Source of the DNA: a virus
Length of the DNA stretch: 20,981 bases
Virus record (IMG/VR): IMGVR_UViG_3300033145_000740
Span: 1 to 20,981 of that record
Direction: 5' to 3' (one strand)
The notes beneath the pieces were generated by a model. It was not told where the DNA came from and ran no database searches. It saw only the letters and a list, made by a program, of their open reading frames with translations. Below are positions 1-5,557 of the stretch, piece by piece. A program made the translations under genes and the position numbers. The first letter of the stretch is position 1. Each line of letters opens with the position of its first letter.

Positions 1-99
1 ATAGAGAAAGGTAATGATTGCAGTCCACCAGGATAGTGATACTTACCCTTTATATAAGGTGTGGAAGTGGAGTGGGGGCGGTGAGGCGAAGCGCCAGGC

Positions 100-202
100 T
101 GAATGAGGTTTATTAAATGAATGAGGTTCATTAAATGAATGAGGTTCATTAAATGAACCACCCATATGTAATGAATTCCATTCAGTATATGAATTCCATT
201 CA
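100..202. repeat. Six-unit 18-bp array of TGAAY-N3-RTTCA palindromes
   Basis: Six 18-bp units start at exactly 100, 118, 136, 154, 172 and 190. Each is a 13-bp core plus a 5-bp A/T-rich spacer such as TTAAA or GTATA. Units at 118 and 136 have core TGAATGAGGTTCA, those at 172 and 190 have TGAATTCCATTCA, and the unit at 100 has one mismatch (GTTTA). The unit at 154 (TGAACCACCCATA) keeps only the left half-site. The cores are symmetrical apart from the three central bases. The fixed spacing suggests cooperative binding of a dimeric protein (operators, replication iterons or a partition site). Which of these applies cannot be seen. The array lies just beyond the terminator of the minus-strand gene. 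Confidence 0.85.
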
Positions 203-213
203 TTGGCTGGCCT

Positions 214-239
214 AAAAAAATGAGCCCCTTTCGGGGCTC
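214..239 (-). terminator. Rho-independent terminator of the minus-strand gene
   Basis: Read on the minus strand, GAGCCCC-GAAA-GGGGCTC forms a 7-bp GC-rich stem with a GNRA-like tetraloop. It is followed after one base by seven T (the A run at 214-220). It lies 33 bp past the stop codon of the minus-strand gene ending at 273. The T run is on one side only, so it acts for leftward transcription. Confidence 0.9.
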
Positions 240-272
240 GGTGATTTGGGTCGGGCAGGGAGCCAAAATCAG

Positions 273-605
273 TTATACATAAAGGTCGATATTTTTGGTT
301 TCGGGTCGGGTGTAACCGGCAAAATAAATTTGATTGCCTTTGTAGGCGACTTCAAATCCGCGCTTTGCCATCCACTTTAAATGGGCTTTGACGGTCGATA
401 CTTTACGCATATCACAATTTTGGGCTACAACGGGAAATTCCAAAAAGCCCTTCAAGCTGTTGATTTTATTGATATGTCCCTCTAAAGTCCGAGGGGTCAA
501 CAGGATGGCGTTCAAGCGTAAAGTGAATGCCGCTTCCACATTGAGGTAACTTCCACGAAAATGGTCTTTGGCTTCATTCCAATTTGTGTATTTTTTTAAT
601 CTCAT
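273..605 (-). CDS. Small putative winged-helix DNA-binding protein, the only leftward gene
   Basis: 110 residues with no family I can name. I place the start at the ATG at 605 because AAAGGAGAGC (611-620) lies 5 bp upstream. The longer reading from 638 begins inside a TGAAY-N3-RTTCA palindrome and includes the ribosome site, so it is unlikely. The protein is basic and soluble. Its C-terminal half has a helix-turn-helix-like stretch (around STVKAHLKWMAKRGF) followed by a possible beta hairpin (EVAYKGNQIYFAGY), which would suit a small winged helix. It is transcribed away from the structural genes, ends in a strong terminator, and has two palindromes (625-637 and 643-655) directly upstream. This suggests it is autoregulated, or that it is the protein that binds the palindromes throughout the region. 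That role is inference; the coding status is well supported. Confidence 0.75.
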   Translation of the reverse strand: MRLKKYTNWNEAKDHFRGSYLNVEAAFTLRLNAILLTPRTLEGHINKINSLKGFLEFPVVAQNCDMRKVSTVKAHLKWMAKRGFEVAYKGNQIYFAGYTRPETKNIDLYV

Positions 606-624
606 TTTTAGCTCTCCTTTCCGC

Positions 625-655
625 TGAACCTCGTTCATTTTTTGAACCTCGTTCA
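625..655. promoter_or_regulatory. Tandem operator pair upstream of the minus-strand gene
   Basis: Two identical copies of TGAACCTCGTTCA at 625-637 and 643-655, again 18 bp apart. They lie between the ribosome site of the leftward gene and its presumed promoter further right, a position where a bound protein would block transcription. I could not assign a convincing -35/-10 pair in the flank. Confidence 0.75.
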
Positions 656-1000
656 GCTTGTATTTGACTCCCTGCCTTCAAATATAGACTAACAAGCCCT
701 GTTACTTTATACAATGCCCATTTTGGCCTATTTCCCCGAAATACAGTGCCGTTCTGCCTTTTTACTATTATTATCGGCTATTTTCATTTAAGTTTGCCTA
801 TTTCCTTCTTTCTTTTGAGCGGTAAAGCACTGAATAAATAAAGACCTTTTCGCACCTTTTTCTTTAATGGTTTCAATAAGTTATTAGTTATGGCGTCGGC
901 AATAGCAATGTACATGTAGGCACTAAGGCAAGCTTATAATGCCTATTTGAGCCGCATATACAGATTAGGAGTCAACCCCCAGTGACACGACGGATAATAA

Positions 1001-1013
1001 TGAACCCCATTCA
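1001..1013. promoter_or_regulatory. Single palindrome TGAACCCCATTCA
   Basis: Full match to TGAAY-N3-RTTCA. Unlike the other groups it is isolated and is not in 18-bp register with the 1075 group (74 bp away). It is followed by the first copy of the 23-bp direct repeat, as is the palindrome at 1111. Confidence 0.65.
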
Positions 1014-1140
1014 GTTATTCTAACCTTCTATAAAATATAAATTCTATTTACCTATTCAATAAGCCTCTAATAACTGAACCTCATTCATTAAATGAACCAC
1101 CCACATACATTGAATGGCATTCAGTTATTCTAACCTTCTA
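1008..1140. repeat. 23-bp direct repeat pair next to palindromes
   Basis: Positions 1008-1030 and 1118-1140 are identical over 23 bp, 110 bp apart, and include the right half of a TGAAY-N3-RTTCA palindrome plus GTTATTCTAACCTTCTA. After the repeat both copies continue into A/T-rich sequence. The conserved flank beyond the palindrome suggests either a recent duplication or a second binding site such as a promoter element. Confidence 0.8.
1075..1123. promoter_or_regulatory. Three-unit operator group in 18-bp register
   Basis: Full palindromes TGAACCTCATTCA (1075-1087) and TGAATGGCATTCA (1111-1123) flank a half-site unit TGAACCACCCACA (1093-1105). All starts are spaced exactly 18 bp. This repeats the palindrome / GAACCACCCA / palindrome order seen at 136, 154 and 172. 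Confidence 0.75.
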
Positions 1141-1259
1141 CAATATCTAATTGCTCTATATAAACCAAACCTCCCAACAAAACATAAAGACTATTTAGAG
1201 TATAAATGTTTCTACAGTAAATGAATAGGTCTTTATTTATTAAAGGCTAATTCATACAT

Positions 1260-1345
1260 TGAATGGCATTCAGTAAATGAGGAGGTAGTACTGAATGAGG
1301 AGGGTGATATTAAATGAATCAGTCTTATATTATGAATGAGGTTAG
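1260..1345. promoter_or_regulatory. Operator TGAATGGCATTCA and degenerate neighbours
   Basis: 1260-1272 is a full palindrome identical to the one at 1111. Degenerate units that keep the left half follow at 1278 (TGAGGAGG, 18 bp on), 1292, 1315 and 1333 (TGAATGAGGTTAG, 18 bp after 1315). These look like decayed copies of the same array. Confidence 0.55.
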
Positions 1346-1410
1346 GGGCGTGGGCTCGGGGAGAGGGACATGATGAGGCCCACTTATATATTGAGGAGGA
1401 CTACATTATA

Positions 1411-1441
1411 TGAATATGATTCAGTAAACGAACCACCCACG
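1411..1441. promoter_or_regulatory. Operator pair just upstream of the late operon
   Basis: TGAATATGATTCA (1411-1423) is followed exactly 18 bp later by CGAACCACCCACG (1429-1441), the half-site unit also seen at 154 and 1093. A TTGACA hexamer begins at 1469. This group is the nearest to the first rightward gene and so is a candidate site for late-operon control. No good -10 lies 16-18 bp from the TTGACA, so the promoter is not assigned. Confidence 0.6.
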
Positions 1442-1493
1442 CCTCAAGTCCGCAAGGTAGAGGGCGAGTTGACATAATAATTATTATCAGACA

Positions 1494-1745
1494 TTGAAAT
1501 CACTCGAAAATATAGAGGTGCCCCGCCCGAAATGTGGGCACCCTCTTTTTATTTTTGACTACGGGGTACCGATCACAAAATTTCGTACCGAAACCCGAAA
1601 GTTCCCTCCCCCCACCTTAGGCCATCTCCTTAACCCCCTGTATTTACAGCAACTATTCCCGCAGTATGATAAAAAGCTTGACAAGAGATGTAGGAATGCT
1701 GTACATGTGATGTTCCATACATATAAATTAAGGATTTACCTATGA
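1494..1745 (+). CDS. Small protein of unknown function, first rightward gene
   Basis: 83 residues from a TTG at 1494; a GTG at 1518 is the other possible start. Neither has a clear ribosome site, and there is no in-frame ATG until near the C-terminus. The main support is the ATGA overlap with the next gene (1742-1745) and codon-like composition. The protein is basic and Pro-rich, with a lone CxH (PKCGHPLF) that recalls half of a zinc ribbon. The partner cysteines are missing, apart from one Cys and one His near the C-terminus. I do not recognise the family. It could be a decayed zinc-ribbon gene or a chance ORF. Confidence 0.4.
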   Translation: MKSLENIEVPRPKCGHPLFIFDYGVPITKFRTETRKFPPPTLGHLLNPLYLQQLFPQYDKKLDKRCRNAVHVMFHTYKLRIYL

Positions 1746-2434
1746 GACCCCCCCAACATCAAGTAATGCCAGGAACCTTCTTAGCCAGATTCGGTAATAT
1801 CACTACCCGCAGAGGTATGCTCGAAGAGGCGAAGCTATTCTCCTGGGACGTAGTACCTAAATGCCCACAGCCTCCACCCACTGACGATGAGGGTAATGTG
1901 CCCCCCGGCTTCCTTATCTGCCCGGCTATAGCATTATGTTCTTTCGATAAGTCCACACTCCAAAAGGAAGTCAAGTGTGGTGTCACTACCCAATACCTCC
2001 GAGGTACTGCCGAGATGATCTTCAACAACTTCGCCAACCTACTCTCCGAGGATGACTTCTATAGGGTAGGTATGCACCTGATGCCGTTGTACCGAATGTT
2101 AGTCAAGCTGAAGATACACGAACTCGGCGTACGGCGAGCAGTAACAACCTCGGATAGAGGGGTCACTAAGGCTAACCCTATATATAAGGAGATTAGGGAG
2201 ACCATTAAGTCGATAGAGAGTATGTGGTACAACCTACAGCTATCAGGGATTAACAAGCGTAAAGGCATAAAGAAACCGATACCCACTCCAGGTGATCTTG
2301 AAATGACTCCCGCACAAGACTTCTCTGAGCCTGGTTCTTACTACGAGGCAATGGCAGCTGGTGAATTGAAGACTGAGGACCAATTGAAGCAAGCACGGGA
2401 GAAAGGTAAGGATAAACTTAACCTTAGGAAATAG
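1742..2434 (+). CDS. Putative terminase small subunit, P27-like
   Basis: 230 residues; ATG overlaps the preceding stop, with AAGGA 7 bp upstream. Small terminases recognise viral DNA and load the large subunit for packaging. What I see is a helical middle part (about 85-130: MIFNNFANLLSEDDFYRVGM, MPLYRMLVKLKIHELG), then an NP (145-146) that opens a long helix IYKEIRETIKSIESMWYNLQLS, and a charged C-terminus. This order (helical pair, TKANP, helix ending in a short G/L-rich turn) is the usual plan of P27-family small terminases. The N-terminal 80 residues are Pro/Cys-containing and unfamiliar. The position three genes before the large terminase supports the call. Residue-level similarity is weak, so this is a moderate assignment. 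Confidence 0.5.
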   Translation: MRPPQHQVMPGTFLARFGNITTRRGMLEEAKLFSWDVVPKCPQPPPTDDEGNVPPGFLICPAIALCSFDKSTLQKEVKCGVTTQYLRGTAEMIFNNFANLLSEDDFYRVGMHLMPLYRMLVKLKIHELGVRRAVTTSDRGVTKANPIYKEIRETIKSIESMWYNLQLSGINKRKGIKKPIPTPGDLEMTPAQDFSEPGSYYEAMAAGELKTEDQLKQAREKGKDKLNLRK

Positions 2435-2443
2435 GGAGATACT

Positions 2444-3097
2444 GTGTACCGAATAGTATCATTTGGGACAGCCCATCCTCACCAATATAGAAAGGGGATA
2501 GCAGGGACGAAAAAGAAATGCCGAGCCCTCAGCCTGCCTTATCATATGGAATTGATAGATCCAACTCTTTTCCAATTCCGAGGATGGTATGGGGGAGTCT
2601 TGTACAAGCCAACCTTTATTAAGAAGATGTTGCATGGGTACGATCAGCCTATTGTTTATCTTGATGCCGATTGCGAAGTGGTAAGCGAGTTCACCTTGCC
2701 TGAGGGGGATTGGGACATAGGTATGTTGCCCCATCAGATATTGAGGAACAGAATACATTTCGATCCTTGGGTTTCTTCTTTATTGGCATTTAGACCAACA
2801 GATCGTGCAAAGCGCCTATTAGATATGTGGGAGCGTCTATGTCAATGGGGAGGCTTGAGAGAGTCAGATCACGAAAGACTTACATGGATACTTTCTATCA
2901 TGGAGGACGAAATAAGGATACAGAACCTGCTCCCCAATCTCCGAGAAAAGATTTACCTTGATCCGAGACACAGAAAAAGATGTAAGTACAGTTATGAGGA
3001 AATCCCAAAGGAGTTAGACAATTGGAATCCCCCTAAGAAGGAACTGCCAGAAGATAAACGTCAAGAGATTATGGAGCGTGTAAGAGGTGTGTTATGA
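2444..3097 (+). CDS. GT-A fold glycosyltransferase, phage-encoded
   Basis: 217 residues from a GTG at 2444, with GGGAGAT just upstream. The key signature is PIVYLDADCEVV, with D74-A75-D76 as the DxD motif that binds the metal and nucleotide sugar in GT-A transferases. Before it lies a helix with KPTFIKKML, typical of the stretch preceding DxD. After it come FDPWVSSLLAFRPTDRAKRLLDMWERLC (the region that reads as nSGv..f..t..a..ll..W in nucleotide-diphospho-sugar transferases) and a SDHERL box (141-146), the sD...L motif. There is no signal peptide or membrane segment, so it should act in the cytoplasm. It sits inside the packaging module, overlapping the next gene by ATGA, so it would be made late with the virion proteins. 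The acceptor is unknown. Ser/Thr-rich tails on virion proteins, DNA bases or cell-wall sugars are options; the tails are the most visible candidate in this window. Confidence 0.75.
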   Translation: MYRIVSFGTAHPHQYRKGIAGTKKKCRALSLPYHMELIDPTLFQFRGWYGGVLYKPTFIKKMLHGYDQPIVYLDADCEVVSEFTLPEGDWDIGMLPHQILRNRIHFDPWVSSLLAFRPTDRAKRLLDMWERLCQWGGLRESDHERLTWILSIMEDEIRIQNLLPNLREKIYLDPRHRKRCKYSYEEIPKELDNWNPPKKELPEDKRQEIMERVRGVL

Positions 3098-3528
3098 GAA
3101 ACAGACCCCTTGATTTAGGGAAAATGGTACGAACTATCGAAATGGATGATTCTGTTCTGGAGTTCTTAACTGTCCCGACTACTCGAAATGCTTTGGAATT
3201 TAGCATTGATCGTTTTAAAGAGATGGTCAAGAAACAACGGAAAAAGCTTTCGTTGAAGTATCACCCAGATATAGGAGGGAATCCTGAGCGAATGAAAGAG
3301 ATTAATGGTGCTTGCGACCTGCTGTTGAAGCTTCAGCTCCCCTCTCCATCAAGACGAAGTCCACCCCCGAGACCTCCTTGGGGCGAGGGTATTCCTAAAC
3401 CTCCTGCTGGGACTTGGCGTTTTTCGTCACCAAGACGAAGTCCACCCCCGAGACCTCCTTGGGGCGCTGGGACTTGTCATTTTTCATTTACTTTTATGAC
3501 ACATACCACCACTGAGAGCACCAACTAA
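3094..3528 (+). CDS. J-domain (DnaJ-like) protein with Pro/Arg-rich repeat tail
   Basis: 144 residues; ATGA overlap with the glycosyltransferase gene and AGAGGTG upstream. Residues 34-80 form a short J domain: helix with FKEMVKKQRKKLSLKY, the invariant HPD (57-59), then GGNPERMKEINGACDLL. J domains stimulate Hsp70 ATPases, so the protein may recruit host DnaK to virion assembly or to terminase. The J domain is preceded by about 30 residues and followed by a tail in which SPRRSPPPRPPWG occurs twice (about 86-97 and 112-124). That tail is encoded by two identical 36-bp DNA repeats (described separately). The final residues (MTHTTTESTN) are Thr-rich. The C-terminal part looks inserted rather than conserved. 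The gene overlaps the large terminase start by TAATG. Confidence 0.7.
   Translation: MRNRPLDLGKMVRTIEMDDSVLEFLTVPTTRNALEFSIDRFKEMVKKQRKKLSLKYHPDIGGNPERMKEINGACDLLLKLQLPSPSRRSPPPRPPWGEGIPKPPAGTWRFSSPRRSPPPRPPWGAGTCHFSFTFMTHTTTESTN
3350..3475 (+). repeat. Two 36-bp hairpin-forming direct repeats inside the J-domain gene
   Basis: Positions 3350-3385 and 3431-3466 are identical over 36 bp, with an 81-bp period (27 codons, frame kept). In each copy AAGTCC (3357-3362; 3438-3443) can pair with a later GGACTT (3410-3415; 3470-3475). In the second copy CCCC (3445-3449) can also pair with GGGG (3461-3464). The GC-rich inverted structure, unlike the surrounding sequence, resembles a REP/BIME or other small mobile hairpin that has inserted in frame and duplicated. 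Confidence 0.75.
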
Positions 3529-5459
3529 TGGTTAAACTGAAACTAAGAGAAGGAGTTATACTCGTAGGGGCTCCCGAACCAGAAGAGGAATTTAAACCAC
3601 AGTCCGAAGCCGAGGAGGAACTACTTGAATTTGACAACACAGGATATAGAGCGGGTGGAGAAGGAATGGCGAGATGGGTTGAGGACAAAGTTTACGTCCC
3701 AATTTATCCTGAGGGGGAAGACATTGCGACTTGGACAGCCATCAAACACCTTCCTGACACACCAAACCCCCAAACTGGGAAAAGTTACAAGACGATGTGG
3801 GAAGAGCAAAAGAAAATCCTCAACGTAGCCTTAAAAATGAATATGGGCAGATTCCTTCACAGACAGATTGTGTTATGCTGGATGCGAGGTGAAGGAAAGT
3901 CTCTATTAGCCTGCTTGATTCAATTGTGGAAGTTTTTCAATTGGCCCAGACAGCAGATCATGTTAGGTGCTAACTCCAAGGATCAAGTCAAGTTTGTTCA
4001 TTTTGATATTATGAGAGATATCATCCGCCACAGTCCCCAGTTGTTCGAGTATGTAGGTGGTGAGAGGAACATACTCGAAAAGGAGATTAGGATCAAAGAT
4101 ACCAAAAACAGAATACAATCCTTACTCCGATCGATTAGTTCATTCTCGGGCATTGTCTCTAATATTACAGGATACACCTTTTCAGAAATCTTCGATATGA
4201 AGAACCCCAAATTTTATACCCAGCTGCATGGGTCTATTCGTAACATACCCAACGCTATTGGTGTGATCGACAGCACAGTATCCGATAAGCTCCACGTTTT
4301 ATATAGATTGTATGACAACTTTATGCAGAAGAAAACAAGTCTCCTTCACTTCTCATATAGGAGTTCCAAGAATTCTGATCCAGATGACTTTTGGAATCCT
4401 AACATGGATAAAGCCCAGCTGAATGACTATGAGGTCAACTTTCCCTTTGGAGAGTATGAGAGGTACTTTCAGAATTTGTGGAGTGCTGGTGCGAAGCAAG
4501 TCTTTACCGATGAGATGGTGGAGGAGACAGGATTTATTGGAATCGATGGAGAGAGGTTGAATTCCGAAAAGGTGAGATCGGAGCTTGAACGAAAGAACCA
4601 CATGATGGAAGTTATCGATGACGTTGCCGCAAAGGGATTTGGTGATGGAGTCGAGGAGACACAACTGAAGATCGAACAAATATACCACAGGTTAGAACCA
4701 GTAGATAGTATTTACACATTGAAGGATAGATATAATGCCCCGCAGATGGCGACCATAGATGATCTCACAAAGTTGGGAGATTTGTTCGATACAGATTGGT
4801 CAATATTAGCTGGGACTGACTTTGGTGATCCATATGCTACCAGATCAATCGCACGGACCATGTTGTTTATAATCGCTAAAGGTTTACCAGGTTCACGGTC
4901 TAATCCACATCTTGCAATACTCGCAGAAGCCTCGCCCAAATATATCCACTTTGTTTTACATGTAATGAACGTCCTTGACCACAGTCTTGATTCTGTTAAG
5001 GATGTGGTCGATGAGGCTCACCAAGAATTTATGGGAGTAGATACATTTTGTAGTGAGAGATTTGGTGCATGGGACGCAGGCAAGTGGTGTGAAGAAAGAG
5101 ATATTGCTTTTGAGCCCATCTTTCCAACGTATGATCGCCAGAAGGAAGGATTCAAAGAGATATTGATTACGGTTCGAGAAGGTCGTTTTAAATGCCCCAT
5201 CCTTGCCGTCTCCGGCAGCAAGAAGAAGGACATCCTTAGAGAAGAAATGCCTGTGTTTAACCATGATGCAGAGAAGAAGTGGTTTGGTAGTCCTGAGAAA
5301 GGTCAAAAGTTTGGAGTACAGGATGATGCTATGTTCGCCGCCGCCTGGTGTATCTATGGTGGACGTAATTTAGGCATTGATGACTTCAGGATTAGACACA
5401 GGCAAATCAGCTTTGGTGAATTTAGTGCCAACAAAGCCTTAACAGGCTCCTACGCTTAA
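3528..5459 (+). CDS. terL: Terminase large subunit (packaging ATPase-nuclease)
   Basis: 643 residues; TAATG overlap with the J-domain gene, weak ribosome site, so probably coupled. Powers DNA translocation into the prohead and cuts the concatemer. The ATPase half carries a Walker A of the terminase type (MRGEGKS, R120-S125). A Walker B-like stretch at about 215-224 (GYTFSEIFDM, with E220 the likely catalytic carboxylate) departs from the usual hhhhDE. VIDST (247-250) fits the coupling motif. The RNase H-fold nuclease half shows D431 in GTDFGDP, E510 in CSERFG and D599/D600 in QDDAMFAAAW, the three metal-binding acids. An acidic N-terminal extension of about 60 residues precedes the core. Full length with no disruptions. 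The packaging type (cos or headful) cannot be read from this alone. Confidence 0.93.
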   Translation: MVKLKLREGVILVGAPEPEEEFKPQSEAEEELLEFDNTGYRAGGEGMARWVEDKVYVPIYPEGEDIATWTAIKHLPDTPNPQTGKSYKTMWEEQKKILNVALKMNMGRFLHRQIVLCWMRGEGKSLLACLIQLWKFFNWPRQQIMLGANSKDQVKFVHFDIMRDIIRHSPQLFEYVGGERNILEKEIRIKDTKNRIQSLLRSISSFSGIVSNITGYTFSEIFDMKNPKFYTQLHGSIRNIPNAIGVIDSTVSDKLHVLYRLYDNFMQKKTSLLHFSYRSSKNSDPDDFWNPNMDKAQLNDYEVNFPFGEYERYFQNLWSAGAKQVFTDEMVEETGFIGIDGERLNSEKVRSELERKNHMMEVIDDVAAKGFGDGVEETQLKIEQIYHRLEPVDSIYTLKDRYNAPQMATIDDLTKLGDLFDTDWSILAGTDFGDPYATRSIARTMLFIIAKGLPGSRSNPHLAILAEASPKYIHFVLHVMNVLDHSLDSVKDVVDEAHQEFMGVDTFCSERFGAWDAGKWCEERDIAFEPIFPTYDRQKEGFKEILITVREGRFKCPILAVSGSKKKDILREEMPVFNHDAEKKWFGSPEKGQKFGVQDDAMFAAAWCIYGGRNLGIDDFRIRHRQISFGEFSANKALTGSYA

Positions 5460-5557
5460 AAACACTATATATTGAGAAAAAGCTTGACAAAAGCATTATA
5501 TATAGTGTATCCTCAAAATTAACCCTTTTTTAATTTAGTCTAATTATAGGAAGAGGC
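5460..5557 (+). promoter_or_regulatory. Intergenic inverted repeat with possible promoter before the portal gene
   Basis: The only sizeable gap inside the late operon. It contains an 11-bp inverted repeat (ACACTATATAT at 5462-5472 and its complement at 5498-5508) whose loop holds TTGACA (5484-5489). A weak -10, TGTATC (5506-5511), lies 16 bp downstream and overlaps the right arm. No T run follows, so I do not call a terminator. A promoter covered by an operator-like inverted repeat is the simplest reading. AGGAAGAGG just before the portal ATG is the ribosome site. Confidence 0.45.

Larger units (their letters stand above)
656..1493. other. Non-coding regulatory region, about 840 bp
   Basis: I find no convincing gene on either strand here. 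The stretch is A/T-rich with many stops in all frames. It holds six of the eleven TGAAY-N3-RTTCA palindromes (described separately), an exact 23-bp direct repeat at 1008-1030 and 1118-1140, three copies of GCCTATTT (726, 796, 941), three copies of TGAGGAGG (1278, 1296, 1392), a 6-bp-stem inverted repeat GTGGGC/GCCCAC (1350-1383), and a perfect 14-bp palindrome ATAATAATTATTAT (1474-1487) right after a TTGACA (1469-1474). The density of sites suggests control of both the leftward gene and the rightward operon, or a replication or partition locus. Confidence 0.7.

Noticed and set aside
100-202. 18-bp repeats as a CRISPR array
   Set aside because: The unit is far too short, the spacer is a constant 5 bp, and the cores are palindromic operators.
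606-638. Upstream start (638) for the minus-strand gene
   Set aside because: The extra residues MNEV... are just the operator sequence read as codons, and the real ribosome site lies inside them, directly before the ATG at 605.
1314-1373. 19-codon ORF (MNQSYIMNEVRG...) after GGAGGGTGAT
   Set aside because: The codons overlap degenerate operator copies and there is no sign of an attenuator or leader function; kept only as a weak possibility.
5460-5557. Terminator between terL and portal
   Set aside because: The inverted repeat is A/T-rich with a 25-nt loop and has no following T run.
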